Positions 28,434 to 35,953 of a DNA stretch of 64,000 nt are shown piece after piece. How positions within the stretch are numbered: the first letter of the stretch is position 1; every line of letters begins with the position of its first letter. The stretch is from Emcibacter sp. (GTDB lineage Bacteria; Pseudomonadota; Alphaproteobacteria; Sphingomonadales; Emcibacteraceae), in contig JAIOYI010000001.1 in assembly GCA_021741205.1 (NCBI GenBank), positions 124,001 through 188,000 on the forward strand, given 5' to 3'. The notes beneath the pieces are model-generated. The model saw only the letters and a list, made by a program, of their open reading frames with translations, made no database searches and was not told where the DNA came from. The position numbers and the translations under genes were made by a program.

Positions 28434-28610
28434 TTAATGGGAGCGGACGGAATCAACGGCCTGCAGGACTTCATCCCAATGGTTTTCAATACAGGTCTGG
28501 CGCGCAGCTGTAATGCCGAATCTTTTGACAAGTTGAAAAGCCAACTCTTTTTTATATTCAAAATTACTGGAATGCTGTGATTTTTTATTCATAGTATTAG
28601 AATGCGTCAT
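28434..28610 (-). CDS. 58-residue unknown protein under a c-di-GMP riboswitch
   Basis: A 58-residue frame, ATG 28610 to TAA 28434. An ideal AAGGAG ribosome binding site with seven-base spacing sits at 28618-28623 on the minus strand, immediately after the riboswitch. The first 17 residues are polar (MTHSNTMNKKSQHSSNF); the remainder looks like two short helices, EYKKELAFQLVKRFGITAAR and TCIENHWDEVLQAVDSV. There is no signal peptide or membrane helix. One cysteine (C40) and the NHWDEVL stretch stand out. I do not recognise the family. The ribosome binding site and riboswitch make real translation likely. Confidence 0.8.
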   Translation of the reverse strand: MTHSNTMNKKSQHSSNFEYKKELAFQLVKRFGITAARQTCIENHWDEVLQAVDSVRSH

Positions 28611-28618
28611 TTTTTATC

Positions 28619-28717
28619 TCCTTGCGGTAACCCTGCTATCCCTAAATGACATAATAAACTTAAAGGACCAGAGGCTTTGCGTCTTACCGTTACCGGTAAT
28701 TTGCGATTGTCACAGAA
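28619..28717 (-). promoter_or_regulatory. Class I cyclic-di-GMP riboswitch (GEMM-I)
   Basis: Read on the minus strand, the order of conserved blocks is that of the GEMM-I aptamer. It has ACAATCGCAAA (28710-28700), a P2 hairpin TTACCG-GTAA-CGGTAA with a GNRA tetraloop (28699-28684), the hallmark GACGCAAAGCC (28683-28673), a P3 arm with UCCUU/AGGGA pairing (28672-28639), and ATAGCAGGGTTACCG (28639-28625). By a memory-based alignment to V. cholerae Vc2, the ligand-contacting G20, A47 and C92 correspond to 28704, 28677 and 28627, all conserved. The G at position 20 argues for c-di-GMP rather than cGAMP. The Shine-Dalgarno of the next gene starts two bases after the core, pointing to translational control. 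Confidence 0.92.
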
Positions 28718-28838
28718 TATTTCTGCATCTCATTACTTAATGATTTGACTATATATTTAACATGTAAACATCTCGTAAAGATTTAAATAAAAATTTAGAT
28801 AGTTAATGACAGGACTATATTTAATGATCTGATGTTAT
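28718..28838 (-). promoter_or_regulatory. Likely promoter region of the riboswitch transcript
   Basis: This 121-base AT-rich gap separates the end of the dipeptidase gene from the riboswitch on the same strand. On the minus strand TTTACG is followed after 17 bases by ATATAT, a plausible -35/-10 pair ending near 28750, which would place transcription a short way upstream of the aptamer. An 11-base direct repeat (AATGATCTGAT) flanks the dipeptidase stop. No intrinsic terminator is visible, so read-through from the dipeptidase gene cannot be excluded. Confidence 0.4.
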
Positions 28839-30143
28839 TCAATGATCTGATTTTCCTTGAAATTTTGCTGCTATATGATCCACTTCAGCCCAAAGCTTAA
28901 GCAGATTGCCACCCCATATTTTAGCGATATCTTGCTCTGAATACCCTCTTTTGAGAAGTTCTTTCGTCACATTCATGGTTTCCGAGGCATCATTCCAACC
29001 TTGAATCCCGCCACCGCCATCAAAATCAGAGCTGATCCCGACATGATCAATTCCGATAAGTTTTACAGCATAATCTATTTGATCGACAAATTCCTGTACC
29101 GTTGCCAAAGGAAATTGTTGATCAATTTTTGCACTTTCCTTTTTCCATTCTGGCGTTTTCTCAATATTTATCTCATCATCCACCGCAAAATTATAAAGAG
29201 CCGCAACCTTTTCATATAGAGCATCAATGGCATCAGAACGTGCGGGGTCATATTTGACAAAACCTGTATAGGCCACCAATTGCATGACCCCGCCATGATC
29301 TGCAAGCAATTTCATTTGTTCATCGGTCAAGTTTCTGGGATGGGGAGCCATGGCATAGACCCCTGAATGAGAGGCAATGGCGGGAGCCTTTGATAAGGTT
29401 ACCGCCTGCATCATACAATCAACAGAAACATGGGAAATATCAACCATCATACCTACTCTATTCATTTCACCAATAACCTGTTTGCCAAAATCACTGACCC
29501 CTTGATGCTCAACAGGTTTATCGCCCAGTTTTTCCAATGGCTGTGCGCTGTCACAAATATCATTATGACCATTGTGGGCAAGGGTCATATAACGGGCACC
29601 CTGCTTATAATAATCCTCTACAAGACCAATGTCTTTGCCTATGACATAACCATTTTCAATAGCTATGATGGCAACTTTTCGGCCTTCTTTGTTGATACGG
29701 ATCACATCTTCTGGATGATAAGCTATACCTATTTGATCAGGATATAATTTATCTGCGATTCTATGAATTGCCTTGAATTTAATCTCGGCATCGGTCTTTG
29801 CACGGGTATAATTTTCCTCTGTTCTTTGGGTCTGACCAACGTAAACCATAAGAAATGCCGCATCGAGGCCACCCGATTTCATTTTGGGAATATCCACTTT
29901 CATGTCCGTGAGTTTACCAGGATCAAAGTCTGGCTCAAGGGTATAATGGGATGATATATCCACATGACTATCGATGGTCAGTATGCGATCATGAACAGCC
30001 TCGAGGCTGTTTCTATTTTTCTCGTCATTCTTATTTGCATGACTATCCAATGCTACTGAACTCAAGCTATAGCCAAAAACAAAAACAAATAACGCTATTA
30101 ACTTACCTAATTTACCTATTATTTTATTTGTCATATTCATCAT
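28839..30143 (-). CDS. Exported M19-family membrane dipeptidase
   Basis: A 434-residue zinc dipeptidase of the renal dipeptidase (M19) family with an N-terminal signal peptide (about 1-31, SLSSVALDS). Metal and active-site motifs are intact: TIDSHVDIS, IENGYVIGKD (bridging Glu), TLAHNGHNDICDSA, DISHVSVDCM, ASHSGVYAMAPHPRN and GISSDFDGGGGI. It should hydrolyse dipeptides, possibly D-containing or murein-derived, in the periplasm. It is divergent from ccoN, and the FNR-type box lies between the two starts, so its expression might also respond to oxygen. Confidence 0.92.
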   Translation of the reverse strand: MMNMTNKIIGKLGKLIALFVFVFGYSLSSVALDSHANKNDEKNRNSLEAVHDRILTIDSHVDISSHYTLEPDFDPGKLTDMKVDIPKMKSGGLDAAFLMVYVGQTQRTEENYTRAKTDAEIKFKAIHRIADKLYPDQIGIAYHPEDVIRINKEGRKVAIIAIENGYVIGKDIGLVEDYYKQGARYMTLAHNGHNDICDSAQPLEKLGDKPVEHQGVSDFGKQVIGEMNRVGMMVDISHVSVDCMMQAVTLSKAPAIASHSGVYAMAPHPRNLTDEQMKLLADHGGVMQLVAYTGFVKYDPARSDAIDALYEKVAALYNFAVDDEINIEKTPEWKKESAKIDQQFPLATVQEFVDQIDYAVKLIGIDHVGISSDFDGGGGIQGWNDASETMNVTKELLKRGYSEQDIAKIWGGNLLKLWAEVDHIAAKFQGKSDH

Positions 30144-30208
30144 TTCCCGATTATGCTAAGATATTTAAATCATAATAATTATGGCTTTAAAATCTTAAAA
30201 AACTTTAG

Positions 30209-30222
30209 TTGATCTATATCAA
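30209..30222. promoter_or_regulatory. FNR/Anr/FixK-type box upstream of ccoN
   Basis: TTGATCTATATCAA is a perfect match to the TTGAT-N4-ATCAA consensus bound by FNR/FixK-family activators. It sits 122 bases before the ccoN start, with a TATACT -10-like hexamer at 30240-30245. This is the expected low-oxygen control of a cbb3 oxidase. The divergent dipeptidase starts 66 bases away on the other side and could be affected too. Confidence 0.85.
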
Positions 30223-30343
30223 TGTTTTGAACTAATGATTATACTAACTGAATAATATTACTCAACATATCAAATAATTTATGTCTAAAAATATAGTATC
30301 GGGATATGAAAATATTTAATATATAATAATGCAGGTTAAAACA

Positions 30344-31999
30344 ATGACATCTCTTGCTTCTCTGCCTACCATAAACAATCTCGCTAAATCGCTGACCTCC
30401 CTTTGTCTTGGTATTGGTGCTTTGCTTGCCTTAATGATTGTTACAAAAACCACATCAGCACCAATGGCATTTCATGGGTACCTCATGATTGCAGCCTTTG
30501 TGCTTGGTATTATTGCAATACTCAATATGGGTTTTAACAATAACGGTAAAATAAAGGCAGATCTATCGCCTTCTGGTGTTTATTATAATGACACTGTTAT
30601 AAAGGCAGGGGTCATTGCGGCCGCCTTTTGGGGTGTTGCGGGGTTTCTTGTCGGCGATGTGATCGCATGGCAATTGGCTTTTCCTGCGTTGAATTTTGAC
30701 TTACCTTGGACTAATTTTGGACGTCTTCGCCCGCTACATACTTCTGCGGTTATTTTTGCCTTTGGCGGGAATGTCTTGATCGCCACATCATTTTATGTGG
30801 TGCAACGGACAAGTAAGGCTCGCCTTGCTGGTGAAATTGCCCCATGGTTTGTTTTTTGGGGGTATCAACTGTTTATCGTTCTTGCTGCGACGGGTTATCT
30901 TTTGGGAATCACACAAGGCAAAGAATATGCTGAACCTGAATGGTATGTTGATTTATGGCTGACAATTGTCTGGGTAACTTATCTTCTGGTATTTTTGGGT
31001 ACGTTGGTAAGACGCAAAGAGCCTCATATCTTTGTGGCCAATTGGTTCTACCTCGCCTTCATCGTAACCGTTGCCATGTTGCATCTGGTGAATAATATGT
31101 CTATGCCTGTATCCTTTACTGAGCCCAAAAGCTATGTTCTTTTTTCCGGTGTTCAGGATGCCCTGACCCAATGGTGGTATGGTCATAATGCAGTTGGCTT
31201 TTTTCTGACAGCTGGCTTTCTGGGCATTATGTATTATTTTGTTCCAAAACGGGCTGAACGACCTATTTATTCTTACCGCTTATCCATCGTCCATTTCTGG
31301 TCTTTGATTTTTCTTTATATCTGGGCGGGTCCCCATCACCTTCATTATACGGCTCTGCCAGAATGGGCACAGACATTGGGTATGACATTCTCCATAATTT
31401 TATGGATGCCTTCATGGGGTGGGATGATCAATGGTCTTATGACCCTAAGCGGCGCTTGGGACAAGTTACGCACGGACCCTGTGCTCAAAATGATGGTTGT
31501 CTCTCTCGCCTTTTACGGTATGAGCACATTTGAAGGACCGTTGATGTCGATTAAGGCCGTAAACAGCCTCAGCCATTATACGGACTGGACCGTTGGTCAC
31601 GTGCATTCCGGTGCGCTTGGCTGGGTCGCCTATGTCAGCTTTGGTGCCTTATATTGCCTGTTCCCATGGCTTTGGAAACGCAAAGACCTTTATTCCCTGA
31701 AATTGGTGAATATACATTTCTGGATCTCAACCATTGGCATTGTGCTCTATATTTGCGCCATGTGGGTATCTGGTATCATGCAGGGTCTGATGTGGCGGGC
31801 ATATGATAGCCTTGGCTTCCTTGAATATTCCTTTGTGGAAACTGTGGAAGCCATGCATCCTTACTATATCATTCGAGCAGCAGGCGGATTGTTATTTGTT
31901 ATTGGCAGCTTGGTTATGGTCTATAACCTTTGGAAAACGGCTCGTGGTGAGGGCAATGCTGTCACCCTTGACAATGCCCGTCCAGCTCTTGCTCAATAG
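30344..31999 (+). CDS. ccoN: cbb3 cytochrome c oxidase subunit I
   Basis: The catalytic heme-copper subunit of the high-affinity cbb3 terminal oxidase. It has about twelve to fourteen membrane helices and conserved histidine regions: [15 protein letters not shown] (low-spin heme), [13 protein letters not shown] with [14 protein letters not shown] (Cu-B and high-spin heme), and [18 protein letters not shown] 30344 is preferred to ATG 30329 because AGG lies about eight bases upstream and the shorter N-terminus looks normal; it gives 551 residues. It heads ccoNOQP behind the FNR box. Confidence 0.96.
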   Translation: MTSLASLPTINNLAKSLTSLCLGIGALLALMIVTKTTSAPMAFHGYLMIAAFVLGIIAILNMGFNNNGKIKADLSPSGVYYNDTVIKAGVIAAAFWGVAGFLVGDVIAWQLAFPALNFDLPWTNFGRLRPLHTSAVIFAFGGNVLIATSFYVVQRTSKARLAGEIAPWFVFWGYQLFIVLAATGYLLGITQGKEYAEPEWYVDLWLTIVWVTYLLVFLGTLVRRKEPHIFVANWFYLAFIVTVAMLHLVNNMSMPVSFTEPKSYVLFSGVQDALTQWWYGHNAVGFFLTAGFLGIMYYFVPKRAERPIYSYRLSIVHFWSLIFLYIWAGPHHLHYTALPEWAQTLGMTFSIILWMPSWGGMINGLMTLSGAWDKLRTDPVLKMMVVSLAFYGMSTFEGPLMSIKAVNSLSHYTDWTVGHVHSGALGWVAYVSFGALYCLFPWLWKRKDLYSLKLVNIHFWISTIGIVLYICAMWVSGIMQGLMWRAYDSLGFLEYSFVETVEAMHPYYIIRAAGGLLFVIGSLVMVYNLWKTARGEGNAVTLDNARPALAQ

Positions 32000-32020
32000 A
32001 ATTTAGAAGGAAGCAAAAAA

Positions 32021-32749
32021 ATGTCATTCAAACATGAAATCTTTGAAAAAAATTCCATCTTTCTTCTGGTTGGTATTCTGATTATGGTGGCTATTGGTGG
32101 ATTGGTGGAAATTGCGCCCCTATTCTATCTGGAAAATACCATCGAAAAAGTAAAAGGTATGCGGCCCTATACCCCCTTGGAGCTTGCGGGACGCAATATC
32201 TATATTCGGGAAGGCTGTTACAATTGCCATTCTCAGATGATAAGATCAACCCGTGATGAAGTGGAACGTTATGGTCACTATTCCCTTGCGGCAGAAAGCA
32301 TGTATGACCATCCCTTCCAATGGGGATCCAAACGCACTGGCCCTGATCTTGCCCGTGTTGGAAAGAAATATTCTGATGAATGGCATCGGGCGCATTTAAT
32401 TGCTCCGCGCGCTATTGTGCCAGAATCTGTTATGCCTGGATATCCATTTTTGGCCAAGAACGACCTGAAATTCAACAATATTTCTGCGGACCTTAAGGCC
32501 AATCAAATCGTTGGCGTACCTTATAGTGATGATCAAGTTACCTTTGCAGCCCAAGATGTAAAAGCCCAACTTGATGAAGACTCAGAGGGATATGATGACT
32601 TTATGACCCGTTATCCATCCGCTATGGTGCGTGATTTTGATGGCAATCCAGAAAAAATCAGTGAAATGGATGCCATCATTGCCTATATGCAGATGCTCGG
32701 TACTCTGGTTGATTTTTCACTCTATAATGAAAAAGAAAATAACAGATAG
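32021..32749 (+). CDS. ccoO: cbb3 oxidase subunit II, monoheme cytochrome c
   Basis: A 242-residue membrane-anchored cytochrome c. One N-terminal helix (about residues 13-35) anchors a periplasmic domain with a single heme site, CYNCH, in the typical context [22 protein letters not shown] supplies the methionine ligand region. It relays electrons between CcoP and CcoN. Spacing to ccoN is 21 bases, with AGAAGGAAG upstream. Confidence 0.96.
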   Translation: MSFKHEIFEKNSIFLLVGILIMVAIGGLVEIAPLFYLENTIEKVKGMRPYTPLELAGRNIYIREGCYNCHSQMIRSTRDEVERYGHYSLAAESMYDHPFQWGSKRTGPDLARVGKKYSDEWHRAHLIAPRAIVPESVMPGYPFLAKNDLKFNNISADLKANQIVGVPYSDDQVTFAAQDVKAQLDEDSEGYDDFMTRYPSAMVRDFDGNPEKISEMDAIIAYMQMLGTLVDFSLYNEKENNR

Positions 32750-32759
32750 GAGCGTTAAT

Positions 32760-32909
32760 ATGACACATCAAGACGTTGCTAATTTCGCCGAAAGCTGGGG
32801 GCTGGCCTTTTTATTCGGCATGTTCGCTATCGCTATAATTTATGCTCTATGGCCTAATAATAAAACAAAATTTACCAAGGCGGCGCACCGTCCGCTGGAC
32901 GAGGAATAA
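32760..32909 (+). CDS. ccoQ: cbb3 oxidase small subunit CcoQ
   Basis: A 49-residue single-helix protein starting at ATG 32760 with TAGGAG upstream. It reads MTHQDVANFAESWGLAFLFG, then a hydrophobic helix ending IIYALWPNNKTKF, and a short acidic tail. The FxxxxxYALWPxNK pattern is typical of CcoQ, which stabilises the oxidase. A longer frame beginning upstream in ccoO is an artefact. It sits between ccoO and ccoP as expected. Confidence 0.93.
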   Translation: MTHQDVANFAESWGLAFLFGMFAIAIIYALWPNNKTKFTKAAHRPLDEE

Positions 32910-32913
32910 GATT

Positions 32914-33777
32914 ATGTCAACAGAACCGGAATATGATAAAATTACCGACACTTATACCACTGGTCATGAATGGGACGGTATTAAGGAACTCAATACACCT
33001 TTGCCACGGTGGTGGTTATGGACGTTCATTGCCTGTACTATTTGGGCCATTGGCTATTGGATTGTTATGCCTTCGTGGCCTTTGGTGAGCGACTATACCA
33101 AAGGTGTTTTGGGACATTCTCAACGGGACGTTGTCAGCGCAGAGGTTAATGCAGCCATTCAATCTCGTAAAATATATTCAGAAAAACTGCTGACGGCTGA
33201 TTTGGAAACCATCAAAAATGATCGGGACTTGCTTGAATTTTCCATGGCATCTGGCAAGGCGGTCTTTGGAGATAACTGTGCTGGCTGTCATGGTTCTGGT
33301 GCTTCTGGTTCCAAGGGTTATCCGAACCTTAATGATGATGACTGGCTTTGGGGGGGAAGCTTGGAAGAAATACATCACACCATTACGGTCGGTGTACGTA
33401 GCACCCATGACGATACCCGCATTAGTGACATGCCTGCCTTCCTCACCGATGAAATTCTGACCAAAAACCAAATTAAAGATGTGGCGACCTATGTGATATC
33501 CCTATCTAATAATTCCGTTGCCGCTCCCGAAGGTGCCGCTCAGATTTATCAGGAAAACTGTGCAGTTTGCCACGGTGAAGGAGCACAAGGTCACAAGGAA
33601 TTTGGCGCCCCAAATCTTACCGATGATATTTGGCTTTTCGGCGGCGATCCAGAAACTTTAAACGCAACTATTTCCTATAGCCGCAAGGGCGTTATGCCCA
33701 AATGGGCGGGACGACTTGACCCTGCTACAATAAAAGGACTTGCGGTGTACATTCATACCTTGGGTGGTGGCGAATAA
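32914..33777 (+). CDS. ccoP: cbb3 oxidase subunit III, diheme cytochrome c
   Basis: A 287-residue subunit starting at ATG 32914 (MSTEPEYDKITDTYTTGHEW, the standard CcoP opening), four bases after ccoQ. One membrane helix follows PLPRWWLWTF. The periplasmic part has two cytochrome c domains with heme motifs CAGCH and CAVCH and matching methionine regions SDMPAFL and GVMPKWAGRL. It accepts electrons from soluble cytochrome c or bc1. It closes the structural operon; a 14-bp inverted repeat follows. Confidence 0.96.
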   Translation: MSTEPEYDKITDTYTTGHEWDGIKELNTPLPRWWLWTFIACTIWAIGYWIVMPSWPLVSDYTKGVLGHSQRDVVSAEVNAAIQSRKIYSEKLLTADLETIKNDRDLLEFSMASGKAVFGDNCAGCHGSGASGSKGYPNLNDDDWLWGGSLEEIHHTITVGVRSTHDDTRISDMPAFLTDEILTKNQIKDVATYVISLSNNSVAAPEGAAQIYQENCAVCHGEGAQGHKEFGAPNLTDDIWLFGGDPETLNATISYSRKGVMPKWAGRLDPATIKGLAVYIHTLGGGE

Positions 33778-33794
33778 ATCATACGACACATTAC

Positions 33795-33838
33795 TATTCT
33801 GGTTCCCTTCTGATGGGAGATAAGAGGGAACCAGAATA
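33795..33838 (+). terminator. 14-bp inverted repeat between ccoP and ccoG
   Basis: The perfect arms TATTCTGGTTCCCT (33795-33808) and AGGGAACCAGAATA (33825-33838) enclose a 16-base loop. The sequence after it is AT-rich (ATTTTA) but has no long T run, so termination is probably partial. It sits 17 bases past ccoP and 29 before ccoG, a place where a cell could make more structural than assembly proteins. mRNA stabilisation of ccoNOQP is an alternative. Confidence 0.65.
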
Positions 33839-33867
33839 ATTTTACCATAAATTTAAGGCATTTATTC

Positions 33868-35382
33868 ATGAGCGTACAGCCTGAGACTCCCGAACAGAAA
33901 CCAACATCCATAATTCCTCACGAAAATATTGAACGCGCTCAAGTTGACGCCGTTAATAAAGCAGGGGAAAGATCCCTTTATGCGGCCCGAAAGAAAATTC
34001 ACCCCAAACGGGCGAACGGTACTTTCCGCACCATCAAATGGTGGGTGATGATTGTTACCCTTGGTATTTATTATCTATCTCCATGGATCAGATGGGATCG
34101 TGGTCCCGAGATTCCAAATCAGGCCATCTTGGTTGATATTACCAACAGTCGCTTTTATTTCTTCTTTATCGAAATTTGGCCCCAAGAAGTTTATTATATC
34201 ACAGGCCTGTTAATTCTTTCGGCTATTGGGTTGTTTCTGGTGACAAGTAGTTTGGGTCGAATCTGGTGTGGTTATACCTGCCCTCAAACGGTCTGGGTTG
34301 ACTTGTTTTTGGTGGTGGAGCGTTTTATCGAAGGCGACAGAAGTGCGCGGATCCGCCTTGATCAGGCAAAATGGTCACTTTCAAAACTCACTAAGCGCAT
34401 AACAAAACATATTATATGGCTTATCATATCGATTCTAACAGGCGGAGCTTGGGTTTTCTATATGAATGATGCGCCGACGTTGGCCGCACAACTCATAGAA
34501 TTTGAAGCCCCCTTAACCACCTATTTCTGGATTTTTATTCTGACCTCCACCACCTATCTATTGGGAGGCTTTGCACGGGAACAGGTCTGTACCTATATGT
34601 GTCCTTGGCCCCGCATTCAAGGTGTTATGATGGATGAGGATACTCTGTCTGTCATGTACCGATATGACAGAGGCGAACCCAGAGCACCCCATAAAAAGGG
34701 TGACGGATGGGAAGGCCGCGGCGACTGTATTCAATGCCGTCAATGTGTGGTTGTCTGTCCAGCAGGAATTGATATTCGCGATGGTATGCAGCTTGAATGT
34801 ATTCAGTGTTCTTTATGTATTGATGCCTGCGATTCTGTTATGGAAAAGATCGGGCGGCCCAAAGGACTTATCGCTTATGATAGTCTTGCAAATTTTGAGC
34901 GTCGCGCAGAAGGTAGGCCCGAAAAAATCCATATCATTCGGCCACGCACTATGCTCTATACAATATTTATGATCATCATAGGTGGCAGCATCATATATGG
35001 TCTGATGCATCGGGATGACCTAGAGGTCAATGTTCTGCGGGACCGCAATCCACTTTTTGTGAAGCTATCATCGGGTGATATTCGGAACGGTTACACCGTC
35101 AAAATTTTAAACAAAACCCATGATATTCGGAAATTTTCCCTAGATGTCACAGGCTTTGAACATCATTTTGACATGCGCACCGAGGGTATTGAGGAGAAAG
35201 ATGCTAATGGTCTGCCCATAATAGAGGTGGGGAGAGACCAGCTCAGATCCGTAAAAATATATCTTTCCATCCCTCATAATGAGTTAAAAAGCACAAGCAT
35301 AGATATTGAGATTATTGCCAAAGACATTGAAAGACATAATATTAGTCGCAATATCACAAGCTTTCGAGGGCCAAAACAATGA
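33868..35382 (+). CDS. ccoG: cbb3 oxidase accessory protein CcoG/FixG
   Basis: A 504-residue membrane iron-sulfur protein; CcoG is reported to act as a Cu(II) reductase in cbb3 assembly. It has several membrane helices, cysteine pairs in WCGYTCPQTVW and CTYMCPWPRIQG, and a ferredoxin-like 2x[4Fe-4S] domain with CIQCRQCVVVCP and CIQCSLCIDACD. The C-terminal third is an immunoglobulin-like periplasmic domain (FAD-binding not evident). It overlaps ccoH by four bases. Confidence 0.94.
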   Translation: MSVQPETPEQKPTSIIPHENIERAQVDAVNKAGERSLYAARKKIHPKRANGTFRTIKWWVMIVTLGIYYLSPWIRWDRGPEIPNQAILVDITNSRFYFFFIEIWPQEVYYITGLLILSAIGLFLVTSSLGRIWCGYTCPQTVWVDLFLVVERFIEGDRSARIRLDQAKWSLSKLTKRITKHIIWLIISILTGGAWVFYMNDAPTLAAQLIEFEAPLTTYFWIFILTSTTYLLGGFAREQVCTYMCPWPRIQGVMMDEDTLSVMYRYDRGEPRAPHKKGDGWEGRGDCIQCRQCVVVCPAGIDIRDGMQLECIQCSLCIDACDSVMEKIGRPKGLIAYDSLANFERRAEGRPEKIHIIRPRTMLYTIFMIIIGGSIIYGLMHRDDLEVNVLRDRNPLFVKLSSGDIRNGYTVKILNKTHDIRKFSLDVTGFEHHFDMRTEGIEEKDANGLPIIEVGRDQLRSVKIYLSIPHNELKSTSIDIEIIAKDIERHNISRNITSFRGPKQ

Positions 35383-35915
35383 CACAGCCTGAAAAAACAA
35401 CCCCTGAGAAAAAAATCACTGAAAAAAAAATCACTGAAAAAAAATTCACTGGAAAAAAGGTATTCCTTTGGTTTTTTGGGTTTTTCCTGATTGTTTTTAT
35501 GGCTAATGGCATTATGGCCTATATTGCGGTCGGCACATGGGGTGGCCTTGAAACTGATGATGCTTACCGTAAAGGTATCTTTTATAATCAAGAAATTTCT
35601 GCGTCAGAAGAACAGAAAAAATCTGGTTGGGTCATATCCCTCAGCCATATTCCAGATTCATTGGACGACCAAAAAATAAATGTCCTCATCACTTGGCCAG
35701 AGGGCGACCTACCCCCTAAAAAAGTCAGTGCTTTTATCAATCGTTCGGTTACAAATGCCTATGATCAGGAAATTATTCTGACCAAGAGTGAGAATAATAT
35801 TTATACTGGCTCCCTTATACTACCCGAACCTGGCCAATGGAATATAGACGTCCTTGTAACAAGAGATAAAAATACCATATATCAACATAAAGAAAAAATA
35901 TTTGTGGCAAAATAA
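35379..35915 (+). CDS. ccoH: CcoH/FixH cbb3 assembly protein
   Basis: A 178-residue single-pass membrane protein. The N-terminal cytoplasmic tail is unusual: three near-identical five-residue units (EKKIT, EKKIT, EKKFT). A membrane helix (about residues 28-48) and a periplasmic FixH domain follow, with the family-typical ANGIMAYIAVGTWGGLETDDAY region (shown in part) and a PEPGQWNIDV segment near the end. CcoH interacts with CcoN during assembly. It overlaps ccoG by four bases; ccoI follows after 38 bases with its own AAGGA site. Confidence 0.92.
   Translation: MTQPEKTTPEKKITEKKITEKKFTGKKVFLWFFGFFLIVFMANGIMAYIAVGTWGGLETDDAYRKGIFYNQEISASEEQKKSGWVISLSHIPDSLDDQKINVLITWPEGDLPPKKVSAFINRSVTNAYDQEIILTKSENNIYTGSLILPEPGQWNIDVLVTRDKNTIYQHKEKIFVAK
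35406..35450 (+). repeat. Three-copy 15-bp tandem repeat in ccoH
   Basis: Three in-frame 15-base units (GA-A-run-ATCACT type) encode EKKIT, EKKIT and EKKFT. The copies contain runs of seven, nine and eight A. Changes of whole units would keep the frame, while slippage inside an A run would truncate CcoH near its N-terminus. Confidence 0.9.
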
Positions 35916-35953
35916 AATCAGAAAACAAACAGAGATCAACTGAAGGAAATATT

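Noticed and set aside
31011-31019. GACGCAAAG on the plus strand
   Set aside because: It is part of the ccoN coding sequence and lacks a P2 tetraloop hairpin and the GGGTTACCG block.
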